Source: Verrucomicrobiota bacterium
GTDB taxonomy: Bacteria > Verrucomicrobiota > Verrucomicrobiia > Opitutales > Puniceicoccaceae
Length of the DNA stretch: 55,640 nt
Reading direction: 5' to 3'
Assembly: GCA_038744685.1 (NCBI GenBank)
Contig: JBCDMB010000024.1
Coordinates: forward strand, 1 to 55,640
Position numbers and translations under genes: made by a program. Shown here piece by piece: positions 18,494 through 28,590 of this stretch (position 1 is its first letter; every line of letters starts with the position of its first letter). The notes below the pieces were generated by a model. The model made no database searches and had not been told where the DNA came from. It saw only the letters and a program-made list of their open reading frames with translations.

Positions 18494-18886
18494 ATGCCTA
18501 TCTCTGCCGAGCTATTTTCCCCCAGGATACTTCGAACTTTCGCCGAGGAGATCTGTGCGGACGATGCCGACATTTTTGTCGAGCTTTTGAGTGACTGTCA
18601 AAATGACCTTCGCGCTCAGTGTGAAGTTCTCCTCGAGGCCCGGGAAGCCGAAAATTGGCGCGACTTCAATCGCGCTGCCCACTCAATAAAATCAGCTGCT
18701 AGAACCTTCGGTAGCCCGTTATTGAAGGAATTGGCCTTCACTCTTGAAGCCCACTCTGAAGGAGAGATGAGCGAGAACGATCTACAGGTATTGGACCGCC
18801 ACACCGAAAGGCTTCAACGTGCTTCTCAAGAATTTAAAGATGCTTTGGAACGGATCGCAGCTGATGCAGATACGTTTTTGGCCTAG
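18494..18886 (+). CDS. Histidine phosphotransfer (HPt) domain protein
   Basis: 130-aa protein made of one HPt domain. The helical core has FNRAAHSIKSAARTFGSPLL, the typical phospho-acceptor motif (His at residue 67 of this start, in AAHSIKSAA), with upstream helix ADIFVELLSDCQNDLRAQCE. Such proteins relay phosphoryl groups between receiver domains in multistep phosphorelays. The ATG at 18494 is preferred; the frame is open from 18335, but that extension is of low complexity and faces a possible antisense frame. It converges on the degenerate histidine kinase, stop to stop about 20 bases apart. No receiver-domain gene is in the window. Confidence 0.78.
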   Translation: MPISAELFSPRILRTFAEEICADDADIFVELLSDCQNDLRAQCEVLLEAREAENWRDFNRAAHSIKSAARTFGSPLLKELAFTLEAHSEGEMSENDLQVLDRHTERLQRASQEFKDALERIAADADTFLA

Positions 18887-18906
18887 AGAGTTTTTCGGGA
18901 GACTCC

Positions 18907-20385
18907 TCACAGAGAGGTATTGTCGAAGCGCAGCTTGATCAAAAACTCGCTTTCGCCTTCCGCACCGGACTGGAAAGCCAACTCACCATCTAGCTTTCCG
19001 ACCAGCTCTCTGGCTAAGGTCAGGCCAAACAGGTCCGAGTCTCTTCCCTTTCGGACGAAGTCCAAGCGCCGGCTTAACGATGGATCAACGATCTGCGATC
19101 CGAGAGTCTCAACAACAGCGGGGAGATCAGATCCAGTCGTCTCCTGATCCGGACGTTTGAAACCGATCTTCACAGTCAAAAGCGTAGCGAGACTCTGAGT
19201 CTCTCCCTCTCCTGCAAACAGGTACCAATCATCAGACTGAGCCGGGCTTTCCAAGGCTTCAAAACGATAGTCCACTTTAACGCCTTCGCCATCTGCCGCT
19301 CGGAAAGCGGAGGTGAGTAACTGAGTGAGGATCTTCTCAAAGATACGTCGGTCACCGGACAAAAGTGGTTCGATCGGAGGCGGCTCCTCCGGGAATAGAC
19401 GCAGCCGCACCCCATTGTCACCGGATAGACGGTTCGCTGCCACGGCCAACGAAGCAATCACTTCATACCCACGAAACTGATCCTGTTTCAGGTGCAGATG
19501 CCCATCAGTGACCTGAAGCATCCAATCGATCTCTTCAATATGCCGAATCGTTTTGCGCAACTTATTTCGCGCACTTTGCAAAGATGCATCCTTTTCTTCG
19601 ATGCCGTTGTCTTCGCTGACCGAATTCACCTTCTGTAGCAATTCATCGACCTCCCGCAACGGTCCCAACATCTGGTCCGCGGACAATTCTACAGATGCCG
19701 GATCCACTTCCCGAAAGTCGAGATGGCCACCTCGGGTAAGAGAGGTCGACTCCCTTGGGCTTGAACCACGACTAAGCCATGATGAACGTTGCTCCTCCAA
19801 ACCCGTGATCCTAAGCGCGTTTATTCGCGGAACCCGGTTCATAACCGCAAAATTGATCTGGGCAGTTCCCGTAGCCCCATTCGGTAACCGGCACTCGACC
19901 GTCATCACCTGGCCTGATTCTGTTTTGGAGACTTGTTTTTCTAAGGATCGATATTCTACGCCAAGAATAGAGTTCAGCGGTTCTGACTGACCTTCTCCGA
20001 AAGAACCAAAGAGTCTTCGAGCGGCACGGTTTCGGTAAAACACCACCATGTTTTCATCCATAACAAGCACGGGCTGCTTCTCACTCGAAAAGAGTTTTTC
20101 AGCTTCATCCAAAAACTGCTTTCGGGGAGGTTCAGCAGCGACTCCCTCCTTAGAGGGTCTGACAGGATTCCGAGGTTCAAACTCTTCCAACACCTCGGCT
20201 GCGCCACTATCTAGCCCCGTCGAACTCGACTCCACCGCACGACCCGTTCGCGGAGCTGTAGAGTCGCTCGTAGAAGGCTCACTTCTGCGCTCACCTTGAT
20301 TCAAATACGCGGCCAAAAGAAAATAAAACACCACTGCGTACAAAGCTGCGAAGATGAAGAACGGAGGGCTATTGATCCAATCCAT
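18907..20385 (-). CDS. Membrane-anchored PAS / degenerate histidine-kinase-like protein
   Basis: 492 aa. One N-terminal transmembrane helix (about 9-28) is followed by a low-complexity linker (about 32-85) and a PAS-like domain (about 95-200; PVLVMDENMVVFYRNRAARR). A helical region resembles a dimerisation domain (SARNKLRKTIRHIEEIDWML). The C-terminal part is like HATPase_c (ILTQLLTSAFRAADGEGVKV; SDLFGLTLARELVGKLDGEL). The kinase signature is eroded: the N-box asparagine is absent (LLTSAFRAA), no DxGxG box is evident, and the G2 box reads DLFGLTLA. I infer a pseudokinase or scaffold rather than an active kinase. A convergent HPt gene lies just beyond its stop. Confidence 0.65.
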   Translation of the reverse strand: MDWINSPPFFIFAALYAVVFYFLLAAYLNQGERRSEPSTSDSTAPRTGRAVESSSTGLDSGAAEVLEEFEPRNPVRPSKEGVAAEPPRKQFLDEAEKLFSSEKQPVLVMDENMVVFYRNRAARRLFGSFGEGQSEPLNSILGVEYRSLEKQVSKTESGQVMTVECRLPNGATGTAQINFAVMNRVPRINALRITGLEEQRSSWLSRGSSPRESTSLTRGGHLDFREVDPASVELSADQMLGPLREVDELLQKVNSVSEDNGIEEKDASLQSARNKLRKTIRHIEEIDWMLQVTDGHLHLKQDQFRGYEVIASLAVAANRLSGDNGVRLRLFPEEPPPIEPLLSGDRRIFEKILTQLLTSAFRAADGEGVKVDYRFEALESPAQSDDWYLFAGEGETQSLATLLTVKIGFKRPDQETTGSDLPAVVETLGSQIVDPSLSRRLDFVRKGRDSDLFGLTLARELVGKLDGELAFQSGAEGESEFLIKLRFDNTSL

Positions 20386-20398
20386 TAGAATGATGTAA

Positions 20399-20567
20399 GG
20401 GAGGTGGGAGCACGCTGACGAGACGAATCGACAAACCCGTAGTTACTGGCCGAGGTTTGAACCACCAGGAAAAGAACGGTGTGAAAAGCAGGCCGTAGGA
20501 GACGAGGGTTTTATGGAGCTCAAGACTCGAAACTTAGGAAACTTGAAAACTGGGAGTGCTCCCTCCC
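20399..20567. repeat. Intergenic stretch with long-range inverted repeat
   Basis: Between the kinase-like gene and the SRP RNA, GGGAGGTGGGAGCAC (20399-20413) can pair with GTGCTCCCTCCC (20556-20567), with three extra bases in the left arm. The intervening 140 bases hold no credible gene. Possible promoter elements for the SRP RNA (TATAAA near 20602) lie downstream of it, but I cannot fix a start site. Confidence 0.4.
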
Positions 20568-20648
20568 TAATTTTATCGGACTCAACGTAAGAGTACACCT
20601 TTATAAATCTGGTTGCACCCGGCGGTCTTGCCTGTCTTGCTTTGAGTT

Positions 20649-20750
<102 letters not shown>

Positions 20751-20834
20751 ATTTGCTATCGCGGAGATTTTTGACCTACCGTTTGAATTTCCGGAAATTG
20801 GAAGGCGACACCCCACCCTCTTCCTGCTCTGGCT

Positions 20835-22184
20835 ATGGAAAGTATTTGGATTCAAGTGGGGTTGGCTTTGATGGCCGCAGCAGTGGCTGCCGTCATAGTA
20901 GTCTTCGCACTCAAGCACTTTGTGTTCCGGGCGAATGGTACTCCGAAGAGTCCCTTTAACGGAGCCTCGGAAGAAGTTCGTCGACGAATAGAGCGTGTCC
21001 GCTCCATCCAACAGGAAGCGGAAACCTACCGGACAAATCTCGAGCAGCGTCTTCTCGAAGTTTCAGAAATGACACCCGAGCGCGCAAAAGAGGCCTATCT
21101 GGAGCAAATGAAAGAGGAGTCCTCCGACTACCTGGAAGAACTTCGACATGAATTGCTCGACGTACCGGAAGCACAACTGGAATCCCGAGCGAGAGCTGCG
21201 ATGCTCGCCGTCATGCAGCGAATTAGCTCGCGCCCGATGACGGAAGAAACCTCCACGCTTGTCTCGTTGCCGAACGACGAAATGAAAGGCCGTCTCATCG
21301 GCCGGGAGGGAAGAAATATACGGAGCTTTGAATCGGTAACCGGTGTATCACTCCTCATCGACGAAACCCCCGATACCGTTCTACTTTCCGGTTTTGATCC
21401 GGTTCGAAGAGAAATCGCCAAGGTGACCTTGGAAGCACTGATCAAAGACGGCCGCATCCACCCTGCGAGTATTGAAGAGAAACACGCAGAGGCTATGCAG
21501 GAGATGGACATGGCCGTGATCACGCTTGGCGAGGAAGCTCTACGGAAACTGAGGCTATCCTCCATTCACCCGGAAGTCGTTTCGCTTCTCGGGAAGCTTC
21601 ATTTTCGCCATTCTTACAGTCAGAACACGCTCGATCACAGTATAGAGGTCTCGTTCCTCTGTTCCCTACTCGCTTCAGAAATTGGTTTCGATCCGGTTTT
21701 GGCAAAGAGGGCTGGCCTTTTTCACGATCTTGGAAAAGCGATCAGTCATGAATTTGAAGGGAGCCATGCTTCTGCGGCGGCAAAGATTCTCCGCCACCAT
21801 GGGGAACCTCCAGAAGTGGTCAATGCGGTTGCTGCCAGCCATGAAGAAGTGCCTGCCGAGAGCCCCTACGCCGGCTTGGTCATGTTGGCAGACAGTATAT
21901 CGGCGAGCCGCCCCGGGGCCCGTGCTGACTCTACCGACGGATACATCCAAAGAGTGCGCTCTCTTGAGAACCTGGCCAGTGGCTTCGAGGGCGTAAAGGA
22001 TTGCTACGCCTTGCAGGCGGGAAGAGAAATTCGGGTAATCGTAGATCCAACCGAAGTCGTGGATGACGAAGCGAAACGGCTTTCCCTAAAAATACGAAAC
22101 CGGATCGAAAGTGAACTGCAGTATCCTAGCACCATCAAAGTCACTGTAATCAGGGAGTCTCGGTTTTCCGAGACGGCGAGATAG
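20835..22184 (+). CDS. rny: Ribonuclease Y
   Basis: Membrane-anchored endoribonuclease that starts mRNA decay. 449 aa, shorter than the roughly 515-520 of Bacillus Rny. Order: N-terminal transmembrane helix (about 6-30); a reduced coiled coil (about 43-105, EEVRRRIERVRSIQQEAETY); a KH domain with the GxxG loop KGRLIGREGRNIRSFE; the HD domain with RHSYSQNTLDHSIEV, AGLFHDLGKAI and VAASHEEVP; and the C-terminal Rny region (GVKDCYALQAGREIRVIVDP). The missing length comes mostly from the coiled coil. The HD metal ligands are intact, so activity is expected. Confidence 0.95.
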   Translation: MESIWIQVGLALMAAAVAAVIVVFALKHFVFRANGTPKSPFNGASEEVRRRIERVRSIQQEAETYRTNLEQRLLEVSEMTPERAKEAYLEQMKEESSDYLEELRHELLDVPEAQLESRARAAMLAVMQRISSRPMTEETSTLVSLPNDEMKGRLIGREGRNIRSFESVTGVSLLIDETPDTVLLSGFDPVRREIAKVTLEALIKDGRIHPASIEEKHAEAMQEMDMAVITLGEEALRKLRLSSIHPEVVSLLGKLHFRHSYSQNTLDHSIEVSFLCSLLASEIGFDPVLAKRAGLFHDLGKAISHEFEGSHASAAAKILRHHGEPPEVVNAVAASHEEVPAESPYAGLVMLADSISASRPGARADSTDGYIQRVRSLENLASGFEGVKDCYALQAGREIRVIVDPTEVVDDEAKRLSLKIRNRIESELQYPSTIKVTVIRESRFSETAR

Positions 22185-22241
22185 ACGAGCTAAGGGACAA
22201 ATCTCCGTTTTCCTATCAGGGTTCCCCCTCTTGGGATAAGG

Positions 22242-22652
<411 letters not shown>

Positions 22653-22662
22653 TCAAGAAAGA

Positions 22663-23274
22663 TTATCCCGGCATCGCACCACCTTGCTCTTCGCTCCACC
22701 CTCCCCGCGTCAACCGTTCCACAAGCTCTTCCACCGGAAGGCCGATTACGTTCGATCTGGATCCTTCAATCGACTCGACAATCCGTTCCCCCCGGTCCTG
22801 AAGTGCGTAGGAGCCCGCCTTGTCCAGAACCGGGACGACTTTCAAATACGCGCGAATCTCAGAATCCGAAAGCTGACGAAATCGCACCTTGGTCGTCCCA
22901 ACGAAAGTCTCCCCGGTCCCTGTTCCACTTACTAACTTTACCCCGGTAAGCACACGATGCTCCTTTCCAGCGAGTGCCGTTAACATCTGGAAAGCCTCCG
23001 TGATGTCTTTCGGTTTTCCCAACACTTCGTCACCTAGAGCCACAACAGTATCAGCACCCACAACGACCCGCCCGGGAAAACGGTTCGAGACCTCCGTTGC
23101 TTTTAAATTGGCGTTCTCCCGCACAATTGATTCTGGATCGCCAAATCGATCCTCCACCTCCGCAACCCGCGCTGGCTCGACCTCAAATGGAATTCCGGCC
23201 TCGAGCAATAGATCACTTCTCCGAGGTGAAGCTGAGGCAAGTATTAGACGGAAGTCCAGTGGCCAACTAGTCAC
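22663..23274 (-). CDS. maf: Maf family nucleotide pyrophosphatase
   Basis: 203-aa house-cleaning enzyme that hydrolyses non-canonical or modified NTPs (dTTP, UTP or m7GTP, depending on subgroup). Motifs: LILASASPRRSDLL near the N-terminus, VVVGADTVVALGDEVLGKP in the middle and YALQDRGERIVESIEGSRSN near the C-terminus. The DTVV/GKP segment and YxxQ-G-x-G-like motif (here YALQDRG) mark Maf proteins; I cannot assign the subgroup firmly. Divergent from nadE, with about 110 bases between the starts. Confidence 0.93.
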   Translation of the reverse strand: MTSWPLDFRLILASASPRRSDLLLEAGIPFEVEPARVAEVEDRFGDPESIVRENANLKATEVSNRFPGRVVVGADTVVALGDEVLGKPKDITEAFQMLTALAGKEHRVLTGVKLVSGTGTGETFVGTTKVRFRQLSDSEIRAYLKVVPVLDKAGSYALQDRGERIVESIEGSRSNVIGLPVEELVERLTRGGWSEEQGGAMPG

Positions 23275-23386
23275 AAACGAAATGGATAGTTCCCCCCTCG
23301 GCTCAAAGCAACTCTCAGTCGAGGCTTGTCGCTAAGGCCTTTAGTTGAGACTTTCCGAAAGCTGACTATGAGTTTCGGCCGCCTTG

Positions 23387-25012
23387 ATGAAAATCGGAAT
23401 TGCACAAATAAATACTACCGTTGGATCGCTCGCAGCAAACCGAACAAAGATTCTCGACGCCTACCAGAAGCTGGTAGCAAAAGGTGCTGAGCTGGTAGTG
23501 ACACCCGAACTAGCAGTTTCAGGTTATCCTCCTCGCGATCTCTTACTTCGAAAACGTTTCCTTGAAGACTGCGCCAACATCGTCGATTCCTTAGCGAAGG
23601 AAGCAGGCCCAACCCCATTGGTAGTGGGTTTCCCCCAGATCAATCATGGTTGCGGGCGGCCCTCCTTCAACTCCGCGGCCTGGTGCGCCAATGGCGAGAT
23701 AGAAAGGATTTTCCGAAAGAGTCTTCTTCCGACGTACGATGTTTTCGACGAAGACCGCTACTTTGAACCGGCAGAACCTTCGGTGCCTATCCTTTTTCAG
23801 GATCGACGAATAATCGTATCAATCTGCGAAGACCTTTGGTTTGGACACGACGGTCAGCGCTACTCGAGGCGAACGGATCCCGTCGAGTTCTTTGCAAAGG
23901 AGAAACCAAATGTCATCCTTAACCTCTCGGCCAGTCCCTGGCACTTTGGAAAACGCGAGCTACGTTCGAACATCCTCCAAGACGCCGCGATCCGATGCGA
24001 GGCACCCATAGTCTACTGCAACAGCATCGGAGGGAACGATGAACTCATTTTTGATGGTCATAGTCTGTTAGCGACCAAAGAAGGGAAAGTGAACTCGATC
24101 GCACCCTCCTTTGTTGAAGAAAATGTAGTGGTCGATACGGACACTGCGACAGAGGCCTTCGCGCCCTTGCCGGAGATGGAAGAGGTCCGTCAAGCCCTGG
24201 TCCTAGGGCTTCGCGATTATACGGAGAAAACTGGTTTTCGTAAGGCTGTCATCGGTTTAAGTGGAGGGATCGACTCCGCAGTCACCGCAGCCCTCGCTGT
24301 CGACGCCCTGGGCGCTGAGAATGTCAGAGGTATTGCTCTGCCGTCCGTCATCTCCAGTCCGCATAGTGTCACAGACGCTGAGAGTCTTGCGAAAAACCTT
24401 GGTATCAGGTTCGAAATCATTTCGATCGGTGGGCTTGTCGAAAAGGCGGAAAACGCGTTGCATCCTCTCTTTTCCGGGTCTCAGGAGAACGTTGCAGAGG
24501 AGAATATCCAGGCCCGTTCCCGAGGGCTATTGCTCATGGCTGTGAGCAATAAGTTTAACGAAATACTCCTTACCACGGGGAATAAAAGTGAAATGGCGGT
24601 TGGCTACTGCACCCTTTACGGCGACATGGCTGGTGGGCTCGCCGTTCTCTCGGATGTGCCCAAGACTGTCGTCTACCGCCTCGCCGAGCACCTGAACAGG
24701 GATCGAGAGCGGATTCCGGAGAACACGATCACGAAGGCCCCTTCTGCTGAGCTTCGCCCGGACCAAAAGGATGAGGACAGTCTTCCTCCGTATCCTGTTC
24801 TTGACCGCATTCTTGAACTCTACGTGGAGCAAGGCCACTCCAGAGCCGAGATTGTTGCGTCCGGGTTCGAAGAACAGCTGGTTGCAGAAGTTCTGGGGAA
24901 GGTAGACCGGAACGAGTACAAAAGAAAGCAAGCCGCTCCAGGGCTCAAAATCACTCCTTTGGCCTTCGGCGTTGGACGCCGCATTCCGATTGTGCAAAAA
25001 TACGTATCATGA
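23387..25012 (+). CDS. nadE: Glutamine-dependent NAD+ synthetase
   Basis: Makes NAD+ from deamido-NAD, ATP and glutamine. 541 aa. The N-terminal nitrilase-type glutaminase domain (1-260) starts [15 protein letters not shown] and carries the catalytic Glu in [16 protein letters not shown], Lys in [16 protein letters not shown] and Cys in SICEDLWFG. The C-terminal synthetase domain has the ATP-pyrophosphatase loop [14 protein letters not shown] and the NAD-binding [23 protein letters not shown] at 23387 is chosen; the preceding codon, TTG at 23384, is also possible. Its stop overlaps the sufE start by 4 bases (ATGA). Confidence 0.97.
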   Translation: MKIGIAQINTTVGSLAANRTKILDAYQKLVAKGAELVVTPELAVSGYPPRDLLLRKRFLEDCANIVDSLAKEAGPTPLVVGFPQINHGCGRPSFNSAAWCANGEIERIFRKSLLPTYDVFDEDRYFEPAEPSVPILFQDRRIIVSICEDLWFGHDGQRYSRRTDPVEFFAKEKPNVILNLSASPWHFGKRELRSNILQDAAIRCEAPIVYCNSIGGNDELIFDGHSLLATKEGKVNSIAPSFVEENVVVDTDTATEAFAPLPEMEEVRQALVLGLRDYTEKTGFRKAVIGLSGGIDSAVTAALAVDALGAENVRGIALPSVISSPHSVTDAESLAKNLGIRFEIISIGGLVEKAENALHPLFSGSQENVAEENIQARSRGLLLMAVSNKFNEILLTTGNKSEMAVGYCTLYGDMAGGLAVLSDVPKTVVYRLAEHLNRDRERIPENTITKAPSAELRPDQKDEDSLPPYPVLDRILELYVEQGHSRAEIVASGFEEQLVAEVLGKVDRNEYKRKQAAPGLKITPLAFGVGRRIPIVQKYVS

Positions 25013-25455
25013 AATCCATTGAGGAAAAAAAATCCGAACTTCTGGAAACTCTGGATCTAATCGGGGACGAACACGAAAGACTAAGCTTCATCGTAGATCT
25101 CGGAAAAGGCGCAGAAAGTTTGGCTTCAGAGTATCGACAGGAGACCTTTCGCGTCGAAGGATGCACGTCAAACCTCTGGCTTTTCCCCTCCTTTGAAGCG
25201 GGGAAATGTCACTACTCTGTCGACTCAGACTCCTCCATTACCAAAGGAATCGCGACTATGCTCGCAAACCTGTATGATGGTCACTCCCCGCAGGAGATAC
25301 TGAAGAATCCGCCGGACTTTCTCGTCGATGCGGGTATTCCCCAGTTGCTTTCACCGAATCGGAGAAACGGTTTGTCTAACCTTTCAGGCAAGATCGTAGA
25401 CTACGCTACTCTTTACCGCGAAAAGTATCCCGAGGAGAGCTCAAGAGCACTGTAG
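25009..25455 (+). CDS. sufE: SufE-family sulfur acceptor protein
   Basis: 148 aa. SufE takes persulfide sulfur from a cysteine desulfurase (SufS/CsdA) for iron-sulfur cluster assembly. Motifs match: [16 protein letters not shown], the active cysteine in [12 protein letters not shown] (C52), [14 protein letters not shown] and the C-terminal [12 protein letters not shown]. Coupled to nadE by a 4-base overlap. No suf operon is nearby. NAD synthesis uses a 4Fe-4S enzyme (NadA), which may explain the pairing; that is inference. Confidence 0.9.
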   Translation: MKSIEEKKSELLETLDLIGDEHERLSFIVDLGKGAESLASEYRQETFRVEGCTSNLWLFPSFEAGKCHYSVDSDSSITKGIATMLANLYDGHSPQEILKNPPDFLVDAGIPQLLSPNRRNGLSNLSGKIVDYATLYREKYPEESSRAL

Positions 25456-25471
25456 CAGTCCTAGGATTGTT

Positions 25472-25505
25472 TCGATAGCGATACCGATTTCGATTTCGAT
25501 TTTTG
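25472..25505. repeat. Short GATTTC-type tandem tract
   Basis: Within the 161-base gap between sufE and recD2 (convergent), the sequence runs TCGATAGCGATACCG and then CGATTTCGATTTCGATTTTT: a TTTCGA-like unit repeated about three times. No strong hairpin terminator is visible in the gap. It may be a slippage-prone microsatellite. Confidence 0.5.
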
Positions 25506-25616
25506 CGATCATGCTTTGTGTGTGGAGCGGTTTAATTTGGCGCAATGGGAAAAGAGGCTGAGCAAGGCTCTGCAAGGCTAATCGAAACAGGAATCCCGGG
25601 GGCTTCGATAAGATTC

Positions 25617-27782
25617 CTACCCTGCCTCCCGGACCTTTCTGACCAAATCCGTCAATCGTGTTTGATCCGAAAGTTGTCGAACCGCCATAGAATAGGCTGC
25701 TGGATCCCCTACAAAGTAAACCGCCTTTTTGCCTCTGGTAAGTGCCGTGTAGACTAAATTTCTCCTCAACAAGAGATAGTGCTGCTTCATCAGTGGCAGG
25801 ATTACGATTGGATACTCACTGCCCTGACTCTTATGAACTGTGATCGCATAGGCTAATGACAGGTCGTTCACCTGCCCTCGCCCTATCCGAGTCCGCAAAC
25901 CAGAAAAATTCACCTCTATCTCTCCATCGGGTAGGTCTGTCCGGGTAACCAAACCGAGGTCACCGTTGTAGATTCCCAAATCGTAGTTATTGCGGGTTTG
26001 GATGACCTTATCCCCTAAAGCAAAGGGAGTATTCCCCCCACGAACGTTTCTGGAAAGCAAACGCTCTTTTAAACGCTCGTTCAGATTTCCAACTCCGACA
26101 ACCCCTTTGTGGAGAGGCACAATGACCTGAATGTCACTAACAGGATCAGTTCCCGGGATCGCTTTTGGCAAGTAATCCACCAAGCGCAAAGTCTTATCCA
26201 CGCAATCATCGGGGTCTTCCGCGAGAATCCACTGGACATCACCAGGAGGCCGGGGCTTGGAAGGAGCCTCTTCACTTTTGTAAGGAAAACGAGGATTCCC
26301 CCCGAGGACCTGGTAAGCAAGATCAACAATTCTGCTCGCTCCTTCCTGCCGAAACACCTGACTAAGGCGAACAACTGAAAATCTCTCCGACTCGATCAAA
26401 TTCCGCAAGACGTCTCCGGGACCTACGGATGGCAATTGATCAGCATCTCCCACTAAGAGCAAAGTCGCCCCCGGAGCGACCGCACTAATCAGCGATGCCG
26501 CCAATCGCACATCGAGCATACTCGCCTCGTCCACAATTACATACTCATAAGGAAGGCGTTTCTTCTCATGATGCACAAAGCCACCCGTTGCCGGATCGTA
26601 TTCGAGCATCCGATGTACCGTCTTCGCGGACAATCCAGTCGCCTCACTCATTCGCTGCGCAGCCCGGCCTGTTGGAGAAGCAAGACCCACCCGAATATTC
26701 TTCGCCGAGAGAATCGCCACGAGAGAGCGCAGGATCGTCGTTTTACCTGTACCGGGTCCTCCGGTTAGAATCGCCACCCGATTCGCCAGACTCGCTTTCA
26801 ATGCCTCCACTTGCTCGGGAGCAAACGCAAATCCAGAGCGGGCAGCAGCCCAATCGACCGCCTTCTCTATTTGAATAGCAGGAAGCGAAGATTTCGCCCA
26901 AAGAAGCTCAAAAAGAGCTGTCGCAAGTCGCTTTTCAGCAATCGCCAGATCATTCCGTTGAATCAACGTGTCGGACTCGATTGATGAGAGCTGCTCCTCC
27001 GCGATCAAACGGACGAGTATGGGCTCTACTGACTCACCCGGCAATCCGAGCACTGTTGAAGCCCGCGCGATCAAGTCACCCCGAGCCAAAACAGTATGCC
27101 CCTCATCTGCTGCCTCCTGAAGTGAATAGGAGAGCGCCGCCGAAATCCGATCCGGACCATCACTGGGAAGACCTAGGTTTACTGCAATCTGGTCTGCCGT
27201 GCGAAACCCGATCCCCTCAATTTCATCTGCGAGACGGTAAGGATTGGCTCGTAGGATCTTCTCCGTGCTCTCGCCGTAACGTTTAACAAGACGTAAGCAT
27301 TTTGCAGCAGACACGCCGTAAGTCTGCAGAAAGATCATCACTGATCGAAACGCACGGTGCTCCTCCCAACCCTCTTTGATTTTCCGCGCCCGCTCTTTTC
27401 CAATCCCGGGAACCTCTCGAAGCCGAGCCGATTTCACCGATATTACCCGAAGCGTATCCTCTCCAAAGTAATCAACGATTTTGGAAGCGTAGGTCTTTCC
27501 AATTCCAGGGATCAGGCCGCTTCCAAGATACTTGCGAATACCGTGGATTGTCGCAGGAAGATGGGACTCAAAGTGAGAGATCCTAAACTGCTTACCATGC
27601 CGGGGATGGCTCACCCACTCTCCTGTAACCTTTAGGGACTCTCCGCACTGCACTCCCGGCATGACTCCGGTGATCGTGACTTTACCTTTTTCTCCATCCG
27701 GGGAGAACTCCGCCACGAGATACTGCTTCTCTTCGTTGGAGAAAACAATTCTCTCGAGAGTTCCCTTTAGCTGATCAGGCAT
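25617..27782 (-). CDS. recD2: RecD2-type SF1B DNA helicase
   Basis: 721 aa from ATG 27782; the longer frame to 27836 begins with TTG and adds an implausible leader. Order: an N-terminal OB-like domain (about 1-85; FRISHFESHLP at its end), helix-hairpin-helix repeats (GSGLIPGIGKTYASKI; LREVPGIGKERARKI; about 85-200), then the helicase core. In the core are Walker A (ILTGGPGTGKTTILRSL), Walker B (YVIVDEASMLDVRLA), the Q-rich motif III (LVGDADQLPSVGPGDVLRNL), and the C-terminal UvrD-type segment ending ITVHKSQGSEYP and LVYTALTRGKKAV. Such helicases unwind 5'-3' in repair without RecBC. Stands alone. Confidence 0.95.
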   Translation of the reverse strand: MPDQLKGTLERIVFSNEEKQYLVAEFSPDGEKGKVTITGVMPGVQCGESLKVTGEWVSHPRHGKQFRISHFESHLPATIHGIRKYLGSGLIPGIGKTYASKIVDYFGEDTLRVISVKSARLREVPGIGKERARKIKEGWEEHRAFRSVMIFLQTYGVSAAKCLRLVKRYGESTEKILRANPYRLADEIEGIGFRTADQIAVNLGLPSDGPDRISAALSYSLQEAADEGHTVLARGDLIARASTVLGLPGESVEPILVRLIAEEQLSSIESDTLIQRNDLAIAEKRLATALFELLWAKSSLPAIQIEKAVDWAAARSGFAFAPEQVEALKASLANRVAILTGGPGTGKTTILRSLVAILSAKNIRVGLASPTGRAAQRMSEATGLSAKTVHRMLEYDPATGGFVHHEKKRLPYEYVIVDEASMLDVRLAASLISAVAPGATLLLVGDADQLPSVGPGDVLRNLIESERFSVVRLSQVFRQEGASRIVDLAYQVLGGNPRFPYKSEEAPSKPRPPGDVQWILAEDPDDCVDKTLRLVDYLPKAIPGTDPVSDIQVIVPLHKGVVGVGNLNERLKERLLSRNVRGGNTPFALGDKVIQTRNNYDLGIYNGDLGLVTRTDLPDGEIEVNFSGLRTRIGRGQVNDLSLAYAITVHKSQGSEYPIVILPLMKQHYLLLRRNLVYTALTRGKKAVYFVGDPAAYSMAVRQLSDQTRLTDLVRKVREAG

Positions 27783-27915
27783 ATCGAAAAACCAGGAAAC
27801 GCCGAATTCTGGACCCAAAAAATCCGAAACAGACAATCATTCAGAATTATGGGTCGGGGTTCACCTACGCTCAACTCTCGGAACTCTACACTACTCCTTC
27901 AGGATTCGCCAACCT

Positions 27916-28581
27916 TCAGGAAAGACCGAACAACGTCTCCCCTAGTTTCGCCATATCACCGAAAACCCAATCTGCCTCGGTTTCCTCCAATTCTTTTTCC
28001 GAGTGACTTCCCGTAGCTACAGCGGCAACGCGCAAGCTTCGAACTTTTCCCGCCTTTACGTCAAACGGGGAATCGCCAATCATCAACGCTTCGGATGGTT
28101 TCGCCTCGACCTTTGCCAGAACCCAATTGGTAAACTCAACTTGTGGCTTTCGGTAGGGTGTATCTCCCGCACCTGCGATTAGATCAAAGAATTTAGAGAG
28201 CTTGAGATGGGTGAGTACTTTCCTCGCATGATCTCCTCTTTTGTTCGTAAACACAGCAAGATGAAATCCACGATCTGACAATCCCTCCAGAAATTCGGGA
28301 ACGCCGTCCAAAACCGTTACATGATCGAGCATGATCTCCTCAAACCTCGCGTAGAATATTTCAGTGGCTTTCCCGACAAATTCGTTGCTCGCGTCGGGGC
28401 CAATCAGCCGCCGCATTGTAACGGGAACAGATCCACCAACGGTAGCTTTGACCTTCTCAAAAGTGGCAGCCGGTAGCCCCATTTTCTCCTGAGCGAAACT
28501 GTACGCCTGGTGGATCGCCTCGAAGTGATCAATCAGGGTTCCGTCGAGGTCAAAAAAAACGTAGCGGACGTCTACGATCAT
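27916..28581 (-). CDS. HAD-superfamily phosphatase (phosphoglycolate-phosphatase-like)
   Basis: 221 aa. HAD motifs are complete: motif I YVFFDLDGTLIDHF (nucleophile Asp near residue 11), motif II LAVFTNKRGDH, motif III lysine in GDTPYRKPQVEF, motif IV ALMIGDSPFDVKAGK. The cap is helical, inserted after motif I (C1 type), as in phosphoglycolate phosphatase (Gph) and PpaX pyrophosphatase. The substrate cannot be assigned. It lies 9 bases downstream of the proB stop on the same strand, so the two are probably cotranscribed. Confidence 0.85.
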   Translation of the reverse strand: MIVDVRYVFFDLDGTLIDHFEAIHQAYSFAQEKMGLPAATFEKVKATVGGSVPVTMRRLIGPDASNEFVGKATEIFYARFEEIMLDHVTVLDGVPEFLEGLSDRGFHLAVFTNKRGDHARKVLTHLKLSKFFDLIAGAGDTPYRKPQVEFTNWVLAKVEAKPSEALMIGDSPFDVKAGKVRSLRVAAVATGSHSEKELEETEADWVFGDMAKLGETLFGLS

Positions 28582-28590
28582 CTCCCTTCC

